From NCBI RefSeq assembly GCF_025698545.1, contig NC_068575.1:52027980-52091979 (forward strand): a stretch of DNA of 64,000 nt. Direction: 5' to 3'. Positions within the stretch are counted from its first letter, which is position 1; each line of letters starts with the position of its first letter. Source of the stretch: Gossypium raimondii. Lineage: Eukaryota; Streptophyta; Magnoliopsida; Malvales; Malvaceae. The notes beneath the pieces were generated by a model. The model saw nothing but the letters and a program-made list of their open reading frames with translations, ran no database searches and was not told the DNA's origin. Shown one piece after another: positions 13,445-24,760 of the stretch. Position numbers and translations under genes: made by a program.

Positions 13445-14231
13445 GTCTGACACATTCACATATGAGTATGAGTATACTGGTGGCTATTCTGAGAGAAGTC
13501 GAACTGTTAAACTTTTCTGGGAGGTATTAGCATAATGGAAGTTTAATTGATATTTCTCATGTTTGACTTAGTTCCTCAAATGTTTTAATCATGTAAACTG
13601 CTGCATGAATACAGTTTGAGCCCAAAGAACGTTATATGCTGCTAAAATTTGTGACCAGCTGTTCACGAGCTCCTTTACTGGGGTTCAAATACTTGCAGCC
13701 GGCTTTCACAATTCATAAGGTACGCTGTTATATCTGTTAAAAGTTTTCCCAATTTCTACTTACAAAAAATAAAAGGAAGAAATTTCCCAAGATTTAAAAG
13801 AAAAATCTATTGTAAAGGGCAGGGGTGAACGATAATTGCAAATGGAGAAAGGGTACACGACTATCCTAAAATCTCATCTACAACTGAAACTAAGTCAGGA
13901 ATCTTCTTGACCTTGTATAGGTTGCAAGTGATGCTCCTCTTTGGGCTGCAATTGGAGGTTCGGATGTGGAGCAACTTCCATCAGCTTCTACATGCTATAA
14001 CACTCTCAAGGTACAATAATGGGGGATGGATGCTCTCCAGTTTAATAATTACTATGTTTAAAGGCTCCATAACAACATCAAACTTCAACACAAGTGATTT
14101 TTTATTGTCTCGTATATGTGTTTTCTTGCTCTATTGGATGGTTACAGCTTCCAACATACAAGCGGTCAAGTACTCTGAAAGCAAAGCTTCGTTATGCAAT
14201 TAATTCTAATGCTGGATTTGAACTTTCTTAA
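13445..14231 (+). pseudogene. UPL7: Captured 3' part of a UPL7-like HECT E3 ubiquitin ligase gene
   Basis: Four exon-like blocks follow gene order. 13445-13523 reads YTGGYSERSRTVKLFWE. 13615-13719 reads [20 protein letters not shown] then [15 protein letters not shown], ending at a donor. 13921-14010 begins after an acceptor with [20 protein letters not shown] and ends STCYNTLK at a donor. 14148-14231 reads [20 protein letters not shown] then NAGFELS and a stop. This is the C-terminal lobe of the HECT domain, including the catalytic-loop region STCYN whose cysteine accepts ubiquitin in the intact family. From memory it matches the UPL7 type better than UPL6 or UPL1. Everything upstream in the roughly 1,100-residue protein is absent. 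The intron between the first two blocks has lost a few coding residues. It cannot make an active ligase but may be transcribed and spliced. Confidence 0.85.
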
Positions 14232-14388
14232 GGACCTGAGATTTTTAACTGGCGCAAGTGAACTTCCTTATTATCTAAATTCATTTCTATCTGCCATAAG
14301 GATTTTAAGATATTAAAAATTTTATGTATGTCCGTGCTAAAGATCAAGTGTCTTTCAAGTTTTAATTGACATATAGTTTATTTATGGT

Positions 14389-14660
14389 TTACCATTATCA
14401 CTAGGCTTTGTAACCATGTCCAAGAGAGGCTGGTATATGTCGAAGACCACAAGTTTAAGACAAGGCAATCTGTCCTGTAGGCTTAGTGACGTGTTGTTCA
14501 GTTTATTGTTGAAGGCAATGGCATCTTGGTTTAACCTTGCAACACACTGGTTACTTCCAGCACCAAATAGGGTGATGGCTGCAGGTAAACAACCTGTTGG
14601 TGGTAAGGTTGTTACTCCAATCCTCCTTGCTCCCAGTCCATACAGATTCTGTTTCAATCA
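14389..14660 (-). pseudogene. Captured exon of a GDSL esterase/lipase gene (antisense)
   Basis: The minus strand reads LYGLGARRIGVTTLPPTGCL, PAAITLFGAG, CVARLNQDAIAFNNKL and LVVFDIYQPLLDMVTKPSDN. This is the block-III-containing middle part of plant GDSL (SGNH) esterases of the APG/EXL type. The frame is open across about 90 codons and stops being GDSL-like right at a splice donor (AATG|gtaaac, near 14387), so the left edge is an original exon end with its donor retained. The N-terminal block with the catalytic Ser and the C-terminal block with Asp and His are missing, so no enzyme is possible. It is antisense to the neighbouring UPL7 piece. Confidence 0.85.
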
Positions 14661-14806
14661 TAAAACAGTTGTGTGCTTTAAAAAAACCAGTATGTAAAAT
14701 CATGTTAAAAGTTCGGTTCATTTCAATGAAATTGTAACAAATATACTAAGATTGCTGAGTTTTTATTGATAGCATTGATTTATTTGAACCATGATTTTTG
14801 TTTATG

Positions 14807-15278
14807 CAAGCAACTACCGGATTCTGGGACCAGAGTCCTTGGCTGCACCAGTCGAGGCAAATAACACTGATGAAAGGCCGTGCTGAATTTGTAAGTCGGT
14901 CACCAAGAGTGGATTCTAAACAGAAGATGTGGAATAGTCCGAAGACTGCCCCAGCATGGACTAACTCTCTTGTGAAAGGTTATTATGCTAAGCTTAGTGA
15001 AGGTGCTATAGATCATCAAGATTACTATTCAACCTTTCACAAGACAAACCTCCAGAAGAAATTCACGGAGCAATAATGAGAAGATTTCAGTCAGGAATCT
15101 ACTCGGAAAGCCATGGTGGAACTGGCAGCTTCTCCGGAATTCACAGATTGGATGATTGAGCATGCTGACAGGATAAAACTCCTTCCACGTGATGATAGTT
15201 CAGATGAATTAGTGGGAAGTAAATCAAGTTCAGACGATGAAGATGAAGAAAGCCACAGCTGGTTCAGATTATTTTAAC
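14807..15278 (+). pseudogene. Third captured gene piece, family not recognised
   Basis: The plus-strand frame reads ATTGFWDQSPWLHQSRQITL and MKGRAEFVSRSPRVDSKQKM, then a part with WTNSLVKGYYAKLSEGAIDH, to FTEQ. Two adjacent stops (TAA TGA at 15074-15079) interrupt it, after which the same frame continues with ELAASPEFTDWMIEHADRIK, an acidic Ser/Asp/Glu tail, and a stop at 15276-15278. The left edge follows an AG that could be an acceptor. Base composition is balanced and clearly more gene-like than the AT-rich flanks. I cannot name the family. By position it is a third captured host gene end, inactivated by the internal stops. Confidence 0.6.
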
Positions 15279-16100
15279 TTGTAAGAACTGGGTAGAAAAT
15301 CAAAATTGTTCATGAAGTATGCATGTTTGACGTAGGGACGGATGCATGATCCGGGAAAATTTAGAAAAATTGAACATAGTCATGCCAGTAATATATTATC
15401 TGATACTTCCATACCTTGCTTGCCGGATAACATAGGTATTTGACCTCTTTCATGTATCTTAGGAAATTTAGTCCCTGTTTTAGGGTTGATTTACTATTAC
15501 ATTTTCTTTTTGACTAGTAAATAGCTTGCCTCATGTTAATTTTCTGAAATGAAATTCTATCCATTAATTGATGTCGGTGAAAAAAACTTGCGTGAGTCGA
15601 AAATAATTCTGCAGATGATGCTGTAAGAAATAAGGGTATTTGTTTCATTTTATTAACTAGCTTTAACCTGTAGAAGGGACTTTTTAAGTATATTTTCATA
15701 ACTTCAAATTAGAAAAATCATTATAATTATAAAAAATTAACTGAGTTAATGTTGTATCAATTTATTTATGGATTTGGCAATAAAAACTGGAAAAGTTGCA
15801 GTAAAAAAATTTATGTTGGTCTTTTTGTTAGTTTTAAATTATTTACACATTGTGCAAATTTAATTTTAATATTAAAAATTAATTCTTTATATTTATAATT
15901 GTTTCAATTTAATTTTAATTTTGAAATCTTTATTTTAAACTTAAACAATATAAACTTAATAAATAAAAGTTTATTGGCTAAACTTGTTGAATTATAATTT
16001 AATTTCTTTTCATTCATCATGTGTTATAATTTTATACAGTGTTAAGCTTTTGATTCATGATATTGAAATTAATTTTAATTTTATAAAGGGTTCACCTTTT
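15279..16100. other. Non-coding part of the Pack-Harbinger element
   Basis: This looks like 3'-flanking DNA of the third captured piece, grading into AT-rich element sequence. No open frame of interest is seen. Confidence 0.4.
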
Positions 16101-17017
16101 GATTCATGATATTAAATTATATTTAATAATAATTATTTTAAATTATATTTTATAGTATTATATATTATGATTTTAGTAAATTCATATAAGAATATTTAAT
16201 ATTAAGAATTTTATTAAATTATATATTTTATTAAATTATATTTAATAATAATTATGTTAAAATATGATTAAATTATTTATTATTTATATTAATAATCTTA
16301 TTAAAATTTAATAACAATAATCATTTACCTAACAAAAATTCTACTAAGGGTATTCTAGTCATTTTAGTTTTTTTTCTTATGCTATTACACCTCTATTCCA
16401 TTCATCCAAACACAAGAATACCATTACGCCTCTATTCCATTCCATTCAACCAAACAAAAGAATTACCTATTACGCCTCTATTCCATTACGCATCTATTCC
16501 ATTATATCTCTATTCCATTACACCTCTATTCCATTATAGCGAACCAAAAGTGCCCTTAACATTTTCTACCTAACCTCTACAGCTCTACTAGATTACCAAC
16601 CATTTCTTGCAACTAATGATTCTTTGCGATTCATTCAATGTGAACCACTATCATCGGTTCTTCACACCTTATTCAATATAAACCGTACTTATCAATCATC
16701 CCCACCTTTATGTTATAACATTTTTCGAGTTTTTCAATTTTTTTCTCAACCATACGTACACTCCTACTACCTATATTTGTAACACTATAATATGTGGGAT
16801 TTGATAGTGAGACCGTGAAGCCCCGACTCTACATAAAAATACACTATAGTTTGTACCAATTTTAGCCCTATTCACATCTCACTAATAATATATACAAATA
16901 AATGTCTCGATTCTTTTGAATTATAATCAAGTCCAAATAATTGATAATGCAAATATATACTTTGAGTCTTTGATGGGATAAAAAAGGCAATACAGTTAGC
17001 CTTCTCTATAATAACCA

Positions 17018-18979
17018 TGTAACACCAGACCGAATGGCTGGACGACCGACCCTTCATGATTTTGACTATCATCGTAAGATAAAATAAATTAATAACTAAT
17101 CAATAATTTCATAGGGTTTTGCTGTGAAATCATAATATGATAAAAAATCTTTTGATAATATTAACATTTTTATAATAACCTGTCAAACTAGCTTCATGAG
17201 TCTAATTACAATTTGAACTATATTTGAAAAGTTCTTATACAAATACAAAACAAAAATTTTAAACTACATGTTGCTCCAATATCTACACATGTGTCGCCCC
17301 GAAGGACCTTACTGTTGTCACGGTGTCGCTCTAGCGAGCCAGTTGATAACATTCCACGACTTACCATGCTCCATTGTCGTCCCTTATCAAACCGCCCATT
17401 CCTTAATTCCACCAATTATTCCTAACTTCATCTACCCAGTCAAGGTAAAATACCTCCGTACTCCCCAATACACTATATTCATGCATTTCATACAATTCAT
17501 TGTGCTAGTTACTATCGCATACATTACATCATGCATCTATTTGTTAATTCCAACCATACAACATTAAACAAAAACACTTGCAACCATATGCATACACAGC
17601 TTACTTATCCTCCATATTCATACACGACCAAGGTTTTAGACACAACTCAAAGCAGACATAAATGTGGTTCAAGCAAGCAACACACCATCAACAATCACCC
17701 AAAAGTCGAGCGTTGAAATTCACCTAGCTCTCTTTATTCTCGACAGCTTAGCTTGTCCAAACACCAGAGCCTCATTTGTCCTGGTAGCTAAGCATAACAA
17801 CCAATTATCGGTTAACTCAAAGGTATTCAAACCTTAAAACCCCATAATCCATAATTATATAAAAACTTTTCAAGAATTCTTACTTCTCTTTCCTCTAACC
17901 CATGAGTACAGGGAGGCCTAGGACTTACTAGTTTATCGAATTCTCGACTTCCCAAACTTCGAACCTCATATTTACCACTTTATGCAGAGCTTTCTCGAAC
18001 TCCCTCTTTTTCTTTGGACCAACCGAAGAAGACGTTGCAGACAATAAGGAATTTACCAGCTAAATTCAAGAGACTTCTTTCCTTTCCACACACAAATATT
18101 CATAGCCAAAGTTTGCACGATCTCTTTAGTCATGATCTCCTTAGTCCATTTTTGCCAATCACTACTCATTATTTTGTCTCCCACTAGGGAGATAGTCGGT
18201 TCCAATCTAACTAAACCAAAATTGAGATCCAACTAATCACAGTTCAACCACTAAAAGTTTTGAATTTTTGAGTGAAGACCATTAATTCGCCAATCCATTC
18301 AATGAAATCCTAACATTCCTTTAATTTTGGGACTTAAAGGAAAACCGAGTGTGACATGGGTCTCTTCTTTCTTGGTTAGCTAAGCATAAGAACCATATAA
18401 ATATCAAAACAAATATGCATATATGTAAAAAAAACCTTAATTCTTATGCATGCAGAGGAGTTATAAATGTTAACTACGACTTAAATCATCGTAGTTCAAA
18501 ATAAATTATACTGAAATCCTCAAATTTTCCTTCCTTTATCTTAAATCGAAAGGTACATAAGAGTTAGAAATAGTACCAAATTGTTAAATTCTCAAATATT
18601 TAAGCTAACACCCTAGATTCTTCCCATCATGCAAATTGCTTCTTAATTTTCTTTTTTTCCAGAATGAACCATAGAAGAAGATAAAAGAAAGAAAAGTGAA
18701 TTACCAGAATGAAAGAATCCTCCCAATATATAATCTTTCCACTACTGTTCCCCTAAATCCTAAGTCGGTCAATACTATTAATACCCCTAATCATAATGTT
18801 TCCCATTAAAAGAAAACTCCTAGTTCTAATGTAACGAGACTAAACTTGAATTCTAACTATTTACCAATCAAACCACAAGATTCTCATAATCACACTAGGA
18901 CCTGCTTAACTAGAAGATTTTCTAATTAAATACTCAGAAATTCTGTTATACCAAACCTTTAACATTTTCGGGTGTGACA
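17018..18979. mobile_element. Solo LTR of a Ty3/gypsy-like retrotransposon (1.96 kb)
   Basis: The segment starts TGTAACACCAGACCG and ends CGGGTGTGACA, giving TG...CA termini. It is flanked by a perfect 5-bp duplication AACCA (17013-17017 and 18980-18984). There is no coding sequence, primer-binding site or second LTR, so it is a solo LTR left by recombination. Orientation is unclear because both strands begin TGTxACACC. It differs in sequence from the two larger solo LTRs further right. Confidence 0.7.
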
Positions 18980-18984
18980 AACCA

Positions 18985-19780
18985 CCCGCTATAACAACAT
19001 TTTGCTATAACAGACAAGTTTTTAGAATAATTTTTTATGTTTTATTTTAATCCTCTATAACAGCTTTTTACTTATAACAACAACATCCATAGTTATGAAG
19101 TATATATTTTTTTAATTAAATTAGCTCTCTATAACAACATACTATCTAAGTTTTAAAGTAAAATTATAGTTTTTCATATAAACAAGCCTAATAATTATCA
19201 TTTATTAAATGAAAATGATCTTAATTAAAAATTAATGAATAAAATGATTAAATTTCACATGAAGAAATCCATTAATCATATTTTATTAAATGAAAATAAT
19301 ATTCAATGAGTGGAGTTAAAGATATAAATTCAAAAATTGTTAAGTTCCCTAATTAAATATATAAATTCAAAAATTGTTAAGTTCCCTAATTAAATATTCT
19401 ATTATGAATTTGGAACATTGTAAACTTATAAATTGATTACTTGATTTTAGTAACTCATGATAAATTAATTAATTAAATTCGATAAATCATATTGATTAAT
19501 TGAACTTTTTAGATTTATGAACTTTAAAATTAATCATGTGAAAGAATGCAAAATTAAAGATGTATAAAACAATAATACATGTCTATTATACGTCTTTTAA
19601 TTTTGTTGATTTGATTATCACTTTCTTTACTTGATGAAAATTCACTATATGAATTCTAAGGTAAGCTTAAACGATTATCTCTCTATAATATCATACTTTT
19701 GTAGGTGTATAACAACCACCTTTTTATAACAAACAAAATTGAGTAAACAAATGGAGTTGTTATAGGGAGAATTGACCGTA
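18985..19780. repeat. Possible non-autonomous DNA element with repeated ctataacaac motifs
   Basis: The left side has cccgctataacaacatttt and several nearby tataaca motifs. The right side has the complement (gttgttatagggag near 19755). The interior is AT-rich and non-coding. Subterminal repeats of this type suggest a MITE-like element, but I could not fix its ends or a duplication. Confidence 0.35.
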
Positions 19781-19817
19781 ATATGTAAGAATTACAAGAC
19801 TTTCATGCTGTTATATG

Positions 19818-21006
19818 TAGGGGTGAGCAAAACTCAATTTGACTCAAAAAAATTGAAAAAAATTTAAATTTCGAGTTAAGCGAATCAAGTTATTCGAGTT
19901 ATTTGAGTCAACTCAATTTTTTTTTTCAAAATTTGAGTTCGAATCTAGTTGAATTTTCGAATTCGAATAACTCGAATATCAAATTATAATATTTAATATT
20001 TTTACCCCAAACCCCAGACCTTTTTACTTTTCCCCCAAAACTTTAACTCCTTCCCACTTCCCCCAAAACTTTTACTTCCCTCCCATCCCAATCCCCCATC
20101 TACCCAAAATTCATTTCCCACCAAATATATTTTTTAAATATTTTCCCTAAAAAATTTTACTCTCCTATTTACTTTCCCTCAAAATTTTACTCCCAAAAAC
20201 CCTTAAAACTTTTTATTTTTCCCCAAAATTTTTACTCCCTCCCACTTTCCCCCTAAAACTTTTACTCCCCTCCTTTCCCACCCTCATCTACCCCAAACCC
20301 ATCCCCCCAATTTTTTTTAATATTTTCCTTCCAAAATTTTACCTATTTACTTTCCCTCAAAATTTTATTCCCCCAAAACTTTTTATTTTCCCCATAAACT
20401 TTTACTTCTCACCCTTTACTCCTATATAAAAAATCAAAATCATCCAAAAAAATCCTTAAACCTAAATAGTAATAATTTTATTTATATCTACTATTTGTAT
20501 TATTAAATTAAATTTCATAGTTTCTATTATTTATATTATTGAATTGTTTAATCATATTGAATATTTATATTAAAATTTAATTATTAATGATGTCATAAAA
20601 TATTCATGTTAAAATTTTATGTTTGTATCAATTTCTTTAAAATAACTTTTATTAGAAAATCACATTTTACACTTAATATATTTTAATTTCAAAATACATA
20701 GTGACAAGAATCAAGATAATTGAAATAACTAAGCAGTCAAAGAAGTTAACCCATATATAAAAGATTAATAAATAAATTATGAGGTAATGAAAGTTAATAA
20801 CAAATTTGATTACGGTGGGTGACAGTAGTAACAATGACCTATTTTTTTTAATTTAACTCGAACAAATATATTCGATTCGAATTTCATCTCACTCGACTCG
20901 ATTCGAGAAAATTACAAATGGAGTTAGGATGATAAAATATGATTTGTTAACTCAATTAACTCGAAATTTTTTCATTCGATTCGATTCGATCGAACGCTTA
21001 CTCCTA
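19818..21006. mobile_element. Non-autonomous hAT-type element (1.19 kb) with 8-bp duplication
   Basis: A perfect 8-bp duplication GTTATATG flanks the element (19810-19817 and 21007-21014). Left end TAGGGGTGAGCAAAACTC and right end (complement) TAGGAGTAAGCGTTCGATC are inverted repeats. Both ends are rich in tcgagtt/attcgatt repeats, as in the abundant plant 'GGGGTGAGCAAAA' families. The middle has runs of ccccaaaactttta-type sequence. There is no ORF. An 8-bp duplication with TA/CA-type ends indicates mobilisation by a hAT transposase. Confidence 0.75.
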
Positions 21007-21014
21007 GTTATATG

Positions 21015-22130
21015 TATGTTGTTGTATTAGTTATATGGGTTAATTAAATTATTTTTATAATATTCATGATTAAAAAATTAAATTAGTTTTAAATCTAATG
21101 GTAGATATTAAAATTTTTTTCTTAGCAAAAATAAAGTTTTTATTAATAAATGAAAATGCCTGATAATTGCCAAAGTCATCACACAATCGCTAAGGAACGC
21201 CAAAAAGGACGACAATAAAATATAACAAAAGCTGCCCAACATCAAATGGTGGATGTTACAATATTTTTCATTTTATAAGAATTTAAATATTTATAGAAAT
21301 AGCAAAAAATAAAATAGTACACCAAATATTAAAACCTACAAACAACAAAAATAGTCATTAAAAATAAGACATCCATATATGTTCTAAGATTAAAAATAAT
21401 TTATTCCAAAATTAAATTAATTCCAAAATAGATAATAATAAAATATTATTCATTTTGATTACTAGTATCTCTTAAAAATATTATTTTAATATTATAAAAT
21501 GTTTACATATTTATCAATAGGCTCGTCACATTGCGCTATAAACTCCTTCATTTAAGATTTGTTTCTTATTTACATGAAAATCTTATATTAAATATATATA
21601 TATATATGGTTATATTATACATGTGATTTAGTGCAAAATACACTATGCATACATCAAAAACATTAAAGTAAATATGTTTTATTTTATTAGTATTCTCTAC
21701 GTTGGTTTTATGTTTTATATTTGGAGTTTATAATTATCTCTCTGAATAATATGTTTTAAAATTCAAATATGTATCTCTTCTTAAAATACAATTTCCTTAT
21801 GTAGTTTTATATTAAATTCAATTCCTCCATCTATTATTAGTTATTTACGTTGGATACTTAATATAATATTAGAGCTTTTGATAATTCTTCTCATTCAAAA
21901 CATAAAAAAAAGTATACACTCTAATAACCAAAAAAAAACTCATGAAAAGTTATTAAATGTTTGATAAGGTGTTGCTAATCCTATGTTTGGATTTACGCAC
22001 ATGTATGTTTGAAGCTTCATATCTTTAGGTTATAGAGGTAAGTACAAAGTGCTAGTATTAGTTCGTGCCCACTTTTCTTTTGGAGCTGAGGCATCATCTT
22101 GTTCCCACTTTATGGCTGTCTCTATCACCT
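21015..22130. other. AT-rich intergenic DNA upstream of the ALMT gene
   Basis: No gene is seen. A short (TA)n run lies near 21590-21607. Confidence 0.4.
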
Positions 22131-22137
22131 GACATGC

Positions 22138-22148
22138 TTATATATAGC
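22138..22148 (+). promoter_or_regulatory. TATA box of the ALMT gene
   Basis: The sequence cttatatatagccc lies about 115 bp before the ATG at 22260, leaving a leader of about 85 bases if transcription starts 30 bp downstream. It is the best TATA match in the upstream region. Confidence 0.55.
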
Positions 22149-22259
22149 CCGTTCTCCCCCACCAAACCCCTCAACTAGCAAGTGATCAAGGTTCAACAGA
22201 TATCAAATTATATATATATCACGAGCAAGAGAGTTTTAGTGGTAGTGTTTGTTTGAGCA

Positions 22260-24539
22260 ATGGGCTCGACTGTTATAGATATTCCAGATGGAGAAGGGGT
22301 TGTCCCTGGCTCTAAAGAAAAGAAGAAGAAAGTTGGTGACATTTGCTGTCAATTCCCCATTGATTTGTTTTTTAAAGAAATGAAAAGTAATAAGCATATG
22401 ACGAGAAAAGTGATTCATAGTATCAAGGTTGGTGTTGCTTTAGTTTTCGTTTCACTGCTCTATCTACTTGATCCTCTGTACAAGCAAGTTGGAGAAAATG
22501 CCATGTGGGCCATTATGACTGTCGTGGTTGTCTTCGAGTTCTTTGCAGGTGATATGCTTAATTGCTTCTTAATTTGTACATTTATTAGGTTCGTTTCAGT
22601 TAAATTTACAAGTTTGCTACCTTTTTTTTTACCTGTTTGTCAGGCGCTACACTAAGCAAGGGCATAAATCGAGGAATTGGGACAGTATTAGGAGGTGGAC
22701 TGGGGTGTTTAGCGGCAATTTTCGCCCAAGCAGTGGGTGGGGTTGGCAAAGCTATAATTGTCGGCATTACTGTCTTCATATTTGGTATGGCTGCCGCGCT
22801 TGCAATAAATTCTCTTCTACTCAAGATTCAAGTTTTCCCTATACGAGTCCATGGATGGACATAACTAAAGAAACTTTTTATATTCAAGTTTTCCCTGTAC
22901 GAGTCCATGGATGGATAAACCATTGTTGTGTAATCAAGGGTTGTTTTTCGACTTGTTTGAAGTCATTGCGATGATTTTTGAACTTTTGACTGGAATCTTG
23001 TTCTCAGGTGCGGCCGCAACATACACTCGACAGGTTCCAAACGTTAAAAAGAAATTCGATTACGGAGCAATGATATTCATTCTCACGTTTAGCCTGGTTG
23101 TAGTGTCGGGTTTACGTGCTGAACAAGTGTTGGAAATAGCCCGTGACCGTCTTTCCACAATTGCCATGGGCTTCGCTATCTGCCTCTTTATAAGTTTGCT
23201 CGTCTTCCCCATTTGGGCTAGTGATGAACTCCATGACTCTTTAGTCGCCCGCTTCGAAGACCTTGCTGTCTCTCTCGAAGGTTTTCTAATCATTTCTTTT
23301 AACAGTACAAGCCATAGTAAACTTACCCTTATGCTTAAATCTTTGGTTCTACATATGCTTTTGTCCATTTCCACCTTAGCCCAAGGTTAGGGCCTGGGGC
23401 TAGACCTGGTGCTAGAATTTATACCTTACATTAAGCCTAAGGAGAGATCTCAAATTAGTTGGGTACTACCTAGGCTTGTGATAAGTGTATCAATTTTATC
23501 ATTCAAATCATTCCAAAGTTTATACCCATGCTTGTTGTAACCCAATCTTTTTTAAATAATGTTTCAAGTCCAAATGTTGTGGGTAGAAAAAATAATATCC
23601 AAAGAGTTTTGTCACTTAAAAATTTGATTTTACTTGATTTTAAATTTAATTGAAACCCAATGTAATTATCGAATATAAAAAAAATTATATTTTTAAAATT
23701 ATAGCCACAAATTTGAATTTTATTATGATACACCTATTGTAGGGTTCTCCGAGGAGTACTTTGAAAATGTCAATGAGAAGGAGAAGTCTAGTTTTAATTT
23801 CAGTAGTAAATGCAAATCAGTCCTGCATTCCAAGACAAAGGATGAATCATTGGTATATTATTCTTTCTTTTTTGTTTATAGTATAGTATTTCTTTGTTTC
23901 TGTCATCTTAACATCAATATCAGAATTATTATTGTTTGATAAACAACGAAAATTTGTGCAGGTAAATTTTGCAAGCTGGGAACCCTGGCATGCAAAATTT
24001 GGGTTTTGCTACCCTTGGGGAATATACCTAAAATTAGGGGAAGATTTAAGAGATTTGGCTACAACTATCCTTTCACTCAAAGGCTGCCTTAAATCACCTA
24101 CACAGGTACGACTAAATCTTCTTCACAAACCAAAATGTTTCTTTGGGAGAATCTTCCATATATTAGTCGCTTTTGCTGAATTTTCTTTTTCAAATATTGT
24201 TATCATCAGCCATCAGAAAGTAATACCTGTCGTCAGCCGGTGAAGGAACCATGTGAAGCAATTGTAGCATCACTAGCATGGACACTAAGAGAACTGGGAG
24301 AAAGCATAAAAAAGATGAAAAAATGTGGATCCGAGGATACCATAGTACCCAAATTGAAGACAGTGAGACAAGAACTAAGCCAAATTCCGGGTCCTTCCAC
24401 ATTGGGAACTAATAATTTGGAGAGAACTGATGGGTTAGGATTGGCTACCTTCATGTATTCGATGGTGGAGATGGTTGAAAAGATGGAAGAATTGGCAAAA
24501 CATGTGGAACAACTTGGACAACGTGGAGGTTTCAGTTAG
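22260..24539 (+). CDS. ALMT: Aluminium-activated malate transporter (ALMT) anion channel
   Basis: Six exons: 22260-22548, 22644-22784, 23008-23280, 23743-23852, 23962-24105 and 24210-24539. All junctions are GT-AG and the total of 1,287 nt is in frame, giving 428 residues. The N-terminal half holds the hydrophobic ALMT core: HSIKVGVALVFVSLLYLLDP, ENAMWAIMTVVVVFEFFAGA, then AIIVGITVFIFG, YGAMIFILTFSLVVVSGLRA and GFAICLFISLLVFPIWASDE, about six membrane segments. The cytosolic C-terminal half has the family's WEP motif (NFASWEPWHAKFGF, about residues 273-286) and helical KEPCEAIVASLAWTLRELGE. Family members conduct malate or other anions across plasma membrane or tonoplast, in root Al response, guard cells or pH and anion balance. 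Its length is at the short end for the family. The wording suggests the ALMT1/2/10 clade, without certainty. Intron 2 carries a short direct duplication (see findings). Confidence 0.93.
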
Positions 24540-24726
24540 ATTAAACTATTTCAAGGTATGTGCATATGTATTGATTGTACTGTACATATAAATAGGTATA
24601 TTACTCGTTGGCCGGCTATAAACATGAATTTTGAAATCATAATTTGAGGCTAATTAATCGAGTGGAAGTGAGTTGGGTTCCAAAAGATTGAGTCCTGGTT
24701 GAATGTTAGATGAATTTGACTCCATA

Positions 24727-24760
<34 letters not shown>

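Larger units (their letters stand above)
12533..16555. mobile_element. Pack-type PIF/Harbinger element carrying host gene pieces, copy 2 (4.02 kb)
   Basis: Direct TTA copies flank the element at 12530-12532 and 16556-16558. Left end CAGCATGTTTGGTTGGGTG and right end (complement) GGGCACTTTTGGTTCGCTA form imperfect inverted repeats of about 25 bp. The right 0.45 kb (16100-16555), with its repeated attacgcctctattcc motifs, matches copy 1 closely. The left end has a pyrimidine-rich leader followed by a splice donor gtaatttccctttccc near 12932, similar to copy 1 (gtaatttcttttccc near 2244). Between leader and right end lie pieces of a UPL7-like HECT ligase gene (plus), a GDSL esterase exon (minus) and a third gene piece (plus). 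No transposase is present. Gene pieces from unrelated loci inside one element is the definition of a Pack-type transposon. Confidence 0.8.

Noticed and set aside
14416-14697. Plus-strand frame opposite the GDSL piece
   Set aside because: The opposite strand matches a well-known GDSL esterase exon including its splice donor; this frame is its shadow.
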